Position numbers and translations under genes: made by a program. A stretch of 9,167 nucleotides of DNA, taken from a bacterium. GTDB lineage: Bacteria > Desulfobacterota > DSWW01. A model generated the notes under the pieces. That model did no database searches. It saw only the letters and a program-made list of their open reading frames with translations, and was not told the origin of the DNA. The stretch lies in assembly GCA_030609865.1 (NCBI GenBank), contig JAUWSZ010000054.1, forward strand, positions 1 to 9,167, written 5' to 3'. This document shows, one piece after another, positions 6,298-9,167 of the stretch. Every line of letters starts with the position of its first letter. Within the stretch, counting starts at the first letter, position 1.

Positions 6298-6324
6298 AAT
6301 GAGAATCAGAATGAGAATTCATTC
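6298..6324. promoter_or_regulatory. Fur-box-like repeat cluster
   Basis: AATGAGAAT occurs at 6298-6306 and 6310-6318 (12-bp period). With the following TCATTC it gives hexamers GAGAAT, CAGAAT, GAGAAT, TCATTC. This resembles the GATAAT hexamer array of Fur-family iron-responsive operators, with G for T in each copy. The second copy is also part of a GAATGA-GAAT-TCATTC inverted repeat. Assignment to Fur is tentative; another dimeric regulator is equally possible. Confidence 0.35.
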
Positions 6325-6424
6325 GATCATGTAACATCGTTTGGGGAGAATCCGGAGGGCTAATCTCCCATGGTTTTTGAATGATTTCAGCCTGTTACCG
6401 GAAATGTCGTTTCCCTGCCGTGTC

Positions 6425-6441
6425 TTGGCACCGCCCTTGCT
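6425..6441 (+). promoter_or_regulatory. Sigma-54 (-24/-12) promoter of the diguanylate cyclase gene
   Basis: TTGGCAC-CGCCC-TTGCT matches the consensus YTGGCACG-N4-TTGCW at almost every position. The invariant GG (6427-6428) and GC (6439-6440) are exactly 10 bases apart. The predicted transcription start is near 6452, about 29 nt before the ATG. The dyad GGAAA-N5-TTTCC at 6400-6414 lies just upstream. Expression would need an AAA+ enhancer-binding protein, which is not encoded in the window. Confidence 0.8.
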
Positions 6442-6480
6442 ATAAAACGCGTTAGACAACAACATCGGCATTGAGAATCG

Positions 6481-7842
6481 ATGAGAATACTCCAAGCGCT
6501 CGACGCAGCCAGGCAGTTATCCGACAGCGCGGAACCTACCTCCTCGCGGCTCGGGTCCCTCCTGGCAACCATACACACCTTCCATTTCTTTGGGGAGATC
6601 TTCCTCGTCACCACGATTCTTCTCGTTCTGCTTCTGCTCTGGAGCACGGTCTGGGTGTTCAGGCTGAGCCGGACCCTCAGCAAGAGGGAGTCCACCCACC
6701 ATCGGGATGTACAGTTGAAGAACCGCCAAATCCAGATGCTCCAGCACAAGATCAGCTCATTCGATGACGCGAGGGACGGCTACCTGAATCTCATCACGAA
6801 CATGTCTTTCGTGATGAAAAACGTCGACTTCCGGCAAAAGATCGAGGATCTGGCAGGGACCATCTCGTCCCTCGTGAAGAGCATCCTCCACACGGATGTG
6901 GTCGAGTTCTACACATACGATCAGGAGGATGATCTCCTGAAGAGGGTGGACGGCTACGGCCAGGGCGCGAGAGGTCAGGTGGTCCGGCCGATGGGAAAGG
7001 GCCTGGTAGGCACGGCAGCCAAGGATCGGATGATCATAACGAACGAGTACTTCAACAGAAAACATCTTTACCCCGATGGTCTTCCCGGGGCGAACGGAAG
7101 GCTTTGGATGGCCGCTCCCATCCTTTTCGAGAAGCAGATCCTCGGGGTGATTGCGATCGGGGAACCGGGCTCCTCCAACGGAACGGAGAAGGATCTCCTC
7201 AGCATCGTCGCACAGATCGCCGGCGTTGTCCTGTACCACCAGTCCTTCCTGATCAGGGCACGGCGCAATGCGGATACGGATGTGTTGACCGGCCTGCACA
7301 ACCGTCGCTACTTCTACCGAATGTCCCGGAGATTCGTCGAGAAGGCAACCCAGGAGCGGACTTCCATTTCGATCCTCTTGATCGACTTGGACTATTTCAA
7401 ACACTACAACGACACAAACGGACATGACGAGGGAGACAGGCTGCTCATCGAATTCGGTGGGCTCCTGCGCGGGTGCACACCCGATGACGCGGTGGTCGCA
7501 CGTTATGGAGGGGAGGAATTCATCGTCATACTGCCCGATGTCTCAACCGAGGATGCCTTTCAGTATGCGGAGTACCTGCGGAATTCGGTAGCCAACCACC
7601 CCTTTCCTCACAGGGAGAAACAGCCCTTCGGGTTTCTCTCGATCAGCGGTGGAATCGCATGCTTTCCGAACCACGGGAGATCGATCCAGGAAGTGGTTCG
7701 GCTCGCGGACACTGCCCTCTACAAGGCGAAGGAGTCCGGGAGAAACCGTATCGTGGCACACAGTTCCTGCCTCCTCTTGGCAGACGAGACATCATCCGGC
7801 CCTTTTGAGGGGATGGATGCGGTGGGGCTAGAGGGTCTTTAG
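6481..7842 (+). CDS. Membrane-anchored GAF-GGDEF diguanylate cyclase
   Basis: 453 residues. It has one membrane segment (about 38-60, rich in Leu/Val/Ile), then a charged helical stretch (about 62-95) suited to coiled-coil dimerisation. A GAF-type sensor domain follows (about 115-253) and then a GGDEF domain (about 262-427). The catalytic parts look intact: DVLTGLHNRR (267-276), metal-binding D302 in IDLDYFK, and GGEEF at 343-347 preceded by RY. It is therefore predicted to make c-di-GMP from two GTP at the inner membrane. The RxxD inhibitory site expected five residues before GGEEF is missing (the region reads TPDDAVVARY), so classical product inhibition is unlikely. A short tail of about 25 residues follows the domain. 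The Shine-Dalgarno sequence is weak (TTGAGAA), so the exact start is the least certain point. It is transcribed from a sigma-54 promoter and overlaps the convergent cytochrome gene by 15 bp. Confidence 0.94.
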   Translation: MRILQALDAARQLSDSAEPTSSRLGSLLATIHTFHFFGEIFLVTTILLVLLLLWSTVWVFRLSRTLSKRESTHHRDVQLKNRQIQMLQHKISSFDDARDGYLNLITNMSFVMKNVDFRQKIEDLAGTISSLVKSILHTDVVEFYTYDQEDDLLKRVDGYGQGARGQVVRPMGKGLVGTAAKDRMIITNEYFNRKHLYPDGLPGANGRLWMAAPILFEKQILGVIAIGEPGSSNGTEKDLLSIVAQIAGVVLYHQSFLIRARRNADTDVLTGLHNRRYFYRMSRRFVEKATQERTSISILLIDLDYFKHYNDTNGHDEGDRLLIEFGGLLRGCTPDDAVVARYGGEEFIVILPDVSTEDAFQYAEYLRNSVANHPFPHREKQPFGFLSISGGIACFPNHGRSIQEVVRLADTALYKAKESGRNRIVAHSSCLLLADETSSGPFEGMDAVGLEGL

Positions 7843-8136
7843 ATAAGCGGATACGGCCTTGATCTCCTCCGGTGTGAGCTTGTTCTTGAAGGCGGGCATT
7901 CTCTTCCTTCCCTCCGCGACCACCTTTTCGATCGCTTCCATGGAGGTCGCTTCTTTCCACGCCTGGTCATTGAAGGCAGGCGAACCCTTTGCGAAGCTCT
8001 TGGGAACCCCGTCCTTGCCGTGACAGACGGCGCACCGGGCCTTGTAGATCGCCTCCCCTTCGGTTGCATCCGCCGCAGCGGAAAGGCAGAGGGCGAGCAG
8101 CATCAAGAAAAACAGCACGAGGTGTTTGTTGGTCAA
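7828..8136 (-). CDS. Small periplasmic monohaem cytochrome c
   Basis: 102 residues from a TTG start. The open frame extends further upstream without a stop, but only from this TTG does the protein begin with a proper signal peptide. That peptide has a short N-terminus (MTNKH), a hydrophobic core (residues about 6-18) and a cleavage region near AAADA (20-24). The mature protein is about 80 residues. The haem c attachment motif CAVCH is at 35-39, and a likely axial Met is at M80 in RKRMPAF. It ends with the class I cytochrome C-terminal helix (TPEEIKAVSAYLKTL). Role: electron carrier in the periplasm; the partner is unknown. It is the last gene of the bactofilin-methyltransferase-cytochrome group, 35 bp after the methyltransferase. 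Its TAG stop lies inside the end of the convergent cyclase gene. The ribosome site (AGGGCGAG) is mediocre. Confidence 0.88.
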   Translation of the reverse strand: MTNKHLVLFFLMLLALCLSAAADATEGEAIYKARCAVCHGKDGVPKSFAKGSPAFNDQAWKEATSMEAIEKVVAEGRKRMPAFKNKLTPEEIKAVSAYLKTL

Positions 8137-8171
8137 AGCACGTCTCGCCCTGTGTGGGTGCGGAAGGCGCG

Positions 8172-8780
8172 TCAGGGGTGCTGAAACAGGAATTCCCTGA
8201 GCCCGTTCCGGTAAATGAACGATTTGACGAGCCTGAACGGGCTCAGCATGGCGATCAATTCGCGGTTGTGGCGATGATGACGCGGAAGATCCAGGTCCGG
8301 TTGAGCCCGCACATGGAGCCGGAAGGCCTCTCCAATGGCCAGAGAACTCGAGAATGCGGGGTCCGCCTGCTCCCCCATAGCGATCAACATCAGCATGCCC
8401 TTCGGCTTCAACATCAGAACACAAAGCTCAACAAGCCTGGCAAAATCCCGGTCTTCCAGGTGATCTCCCAGGTCCCAGAGTTGGACGGCCTCGAACGACC
8501 CGACCGGGTAGTTCAGGTCACGCCAGATATGGCTGGCAGACCGCCCTTGCCTCGTCTCCTGGCAAAGCCGCTGGAACAAGTCGCACACATAGAGCTTCGC
8601 CACCCGGGAAGCGAAGAACCGGATGTTTTCTCCGCAAACCGGCCCCACATCGAGCAGTTTCCCCTGGGGATGTTTGTCGAGATACTCGACAAACAGGGGA
8701 AGAATCCTACTGGTGTAGGCGTTCTCGGCCGGATGGTCGGGGTGAGATGGACTCCGCAGGGGTTCAGCATGCCTCGGCAA
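8172..8780 (-). CDS. SAM-dependent methyltransferase-like protein
   Basis: 202 residues from a TTG start only three bases after the bactofilin stop, suggesting translational coupling; AAAGGGAAA lies upstream. The Rossmann-type methyltransferase pattern is visible. Motif I is LLDVGPVCGENIRFF (42-56), with GPxxGEN in place of the usual GxGxG. An acidic residue ends strand 2 (CDLF, D67). A motif IV-like WDLGDHLED lies at 102-110, and the strand LKPKGMLMLI (124-133) follows. The C-terminal ~50 residues are basic and His-rich (DLPRHHRHNRE, 163-173). There is no signal peptide or membrane segment. The substrate cannot be inferred. The bactofilin neighbour hints at an envelope or cytoskeleton-linked role, but gene order is the only support. 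Confidence 0.75.
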   Translation of the reverse strand: MPRHAEPLRSPSHPDHPAENAYTSRILPLFVEYLDKHPQGKLLDVGPVCGENIRFFASRVAKLYVCDLFQRLCQETRQGRSASHIWRDLNYPVGSFEAVQLWDLGDHLEDRDFARLVELCVLMLKPKGMLMLIAMGEQADPAFSSSLAIGEAFRLHVRAQPDLDLPRHHRHNRELIAMLSPFRLVKSFIYRNGLREFLFQHP

Positions 8781-8783
8781 GGG

Positions 8784-9167
8784 TCATTTCCCTTTATCGG
8801 CTCCGCCGGAAAAGGCGATCGGCTCCTGGTTCGACCCGGAGGAAGCCACCTGTAAATCCGGTTTGGCCGCGGAGGAGGGTTTCTTGTTGTCGTCACGGTC
8901 GAGTTCGATCACCGCCTTGATGTACGCGCCGTCCTCGACCGAGATCCGCCTGGCCTTGACCTCTCCGTTGAACTCGGCCGCCCTCGTGATTTCCACCTTT
9001 CCCAGGGCCTGGATATTTCCGGTCATCCGGCCGCTGATGGTCACGTCCTTGGCGTGGATTTCCGCCTCGACCTTTCCCTTGGGGCCTACGATGACCTGGT
9101 GCTCCTCCAGCTCGATCTTGCCCTTCATCGAGCCCTCGATAAGGAGGTTCTCCTTGCCGTAAATCGA
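8784..9167 (-). CDS. Bactofilin (polymer-forming cytoskeletal protein), 5' end outside the window
   Basis: The frame is open to the window edge, and the conserved sequence continues upstream of the first internal ATG (SIYGKENLLIEGS precedes it). That ATG is therefore not the start, and the true N-terminus is missing. The visible 127 residues show the bactofilin right-handed beta-helix pattern: repeating strands such as KGKIELEEHQVIVGPKGKVE, then AKDVTISGRMTGNIQALGKVEI, then FNGEVKARRISVEDGAYIKA, each with the family's turn Gly and alternating hydrophobic residues. The last ~35 residues are a polar, disordered tail (Ser, Lys, Asp, Gly rich). Bactofilins self-assemble without nucleotide into filaments that position cell-wall enzymes or polar machinery. 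It is first in view of a leftward operon with the methyltransferase and cytochrome genes. Confidence 0.92.
   Translation of the reverse strand, partial: SIYGKENLLIEGSMKGKIELEEHQVIVGPKGKVEAEIHAKDVTISGRMTGNIQALGKVEITRAAEFNGEVKARRISVEDGAYIKAVIELDRDDNKKPSSAAKPDLQVASSGSNQEPIAFSGGADKGK

Larger units (their letters stand above)
6186..6480. promoter_or_regulatory. Divergent intergenic regulatory region
   Basis: 295 bp between two divergent GGDEF-family genes, AT-richer than its surroundings. It holds several dyads: TGTTC-N4-GAACA (6227-6240), TTGAT-T-ATCAA (6265-6275), GAATGA-N4-TCATTC (6309-6324) and GGAAA-N5-TTTCC (6400-6414). It also holds a rightward sigma-54 promoter (6425-6441). I could not identify a convincing sigma-70 promoter for the leftward gene group. 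Confidence 0.6.

Noticed and set aside
7755..7785. TGGCACA within the cyclase gene as an internal sigma-54 promoter
   Set aside because: The following GC is 12 bases from GG, outside the strict spacing.
8137..8424. N-terminal extension of the cytochrome frame to an ATG at 8424
   Set aside because: It would overlap the methyltransferase gene on the same strand and bury the signal peptide; the TTG at 8136 gives a normal exported cytochrome.
9126..9128. ATG at 9128 as the bactofilin start
   Set aside because: Conserved bactofilin sequence continues upstream in frame to the window edge, and no ribosome site precedes the ATG.

Overview
The window looks like a chromosomal segment of a GC-rich Gram-negative bacterium. 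The nearest fit is a deltaproteobacterial (Desulfobacterota-type) genome. The basis is a PilB/GspE-type ATPase, an HDOD protein, diguanylate-cyclase-family proteins, a bactofilin, sigma-54 (-24/-12) promoters, frequent GTG/TTG starts and long imperfect-hairpin repeats. This placement is inference; no rRNA or phylogenetic marker is present.

Layout. (1) 1-393, plus strand: the 3' end of an M24 (creatinase/aminopeptidase P fold) gene. Its stop codon is the first three bases of a 127-bp imperfect-hairpin repeat (391-517). A second, unrelated hairpin element follows (582-680), then an intrinsic terminator (683-724) for the convergent FHA gene. (2) 774-1823, minus: an acidic, coiled-coil-rich protein with a C-terminal FHA domain, preceded by a sigma-54-type promoter and a tandem 11-bp repeat. 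(3) 2084-6185, minus: three co-oriented genes, transcribed in the order degenerate-GGDEF protein, HDOD protein, PilB/GspE-like ATPase. The ATPase carries an N-terminal MshEN (c-di-GMP-binding type) motif pair and a C-terminal double zinc ribbon. (4) 6186-6480: a divergent regulatory region with Fur-box-like repeats and a very good sigma-54 promoter facing right. (5) 6481-7842, plus: a membrane-anchored GAF-GGDEF protein with intact diguanylate cyclase residues. (6) 7828-9167, minus: a bactofilin (5' end outside the window), a small SAM-methyltransferase-like protein and a periplasmic monohaem cytochrome c. The cytochrome gene overlaps the 3' end of the cyclase gene by 15 bp.

Working model (inference). 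The active cyclase at 6481 makes c-di-GMP under sigma-54 control. The MshEN domain of the ATPase reads it and controls a type IV pilus or type II secretion-like motor. The HDOD, degenerate-GGDEF and FHA proteins would be non-catalytic scaffolds or sensors around it. The bactofilin operon is a neighbour with no demonstrated link. No tRNA, rRNA, CRISPR array, transposase or phage gene was seen.
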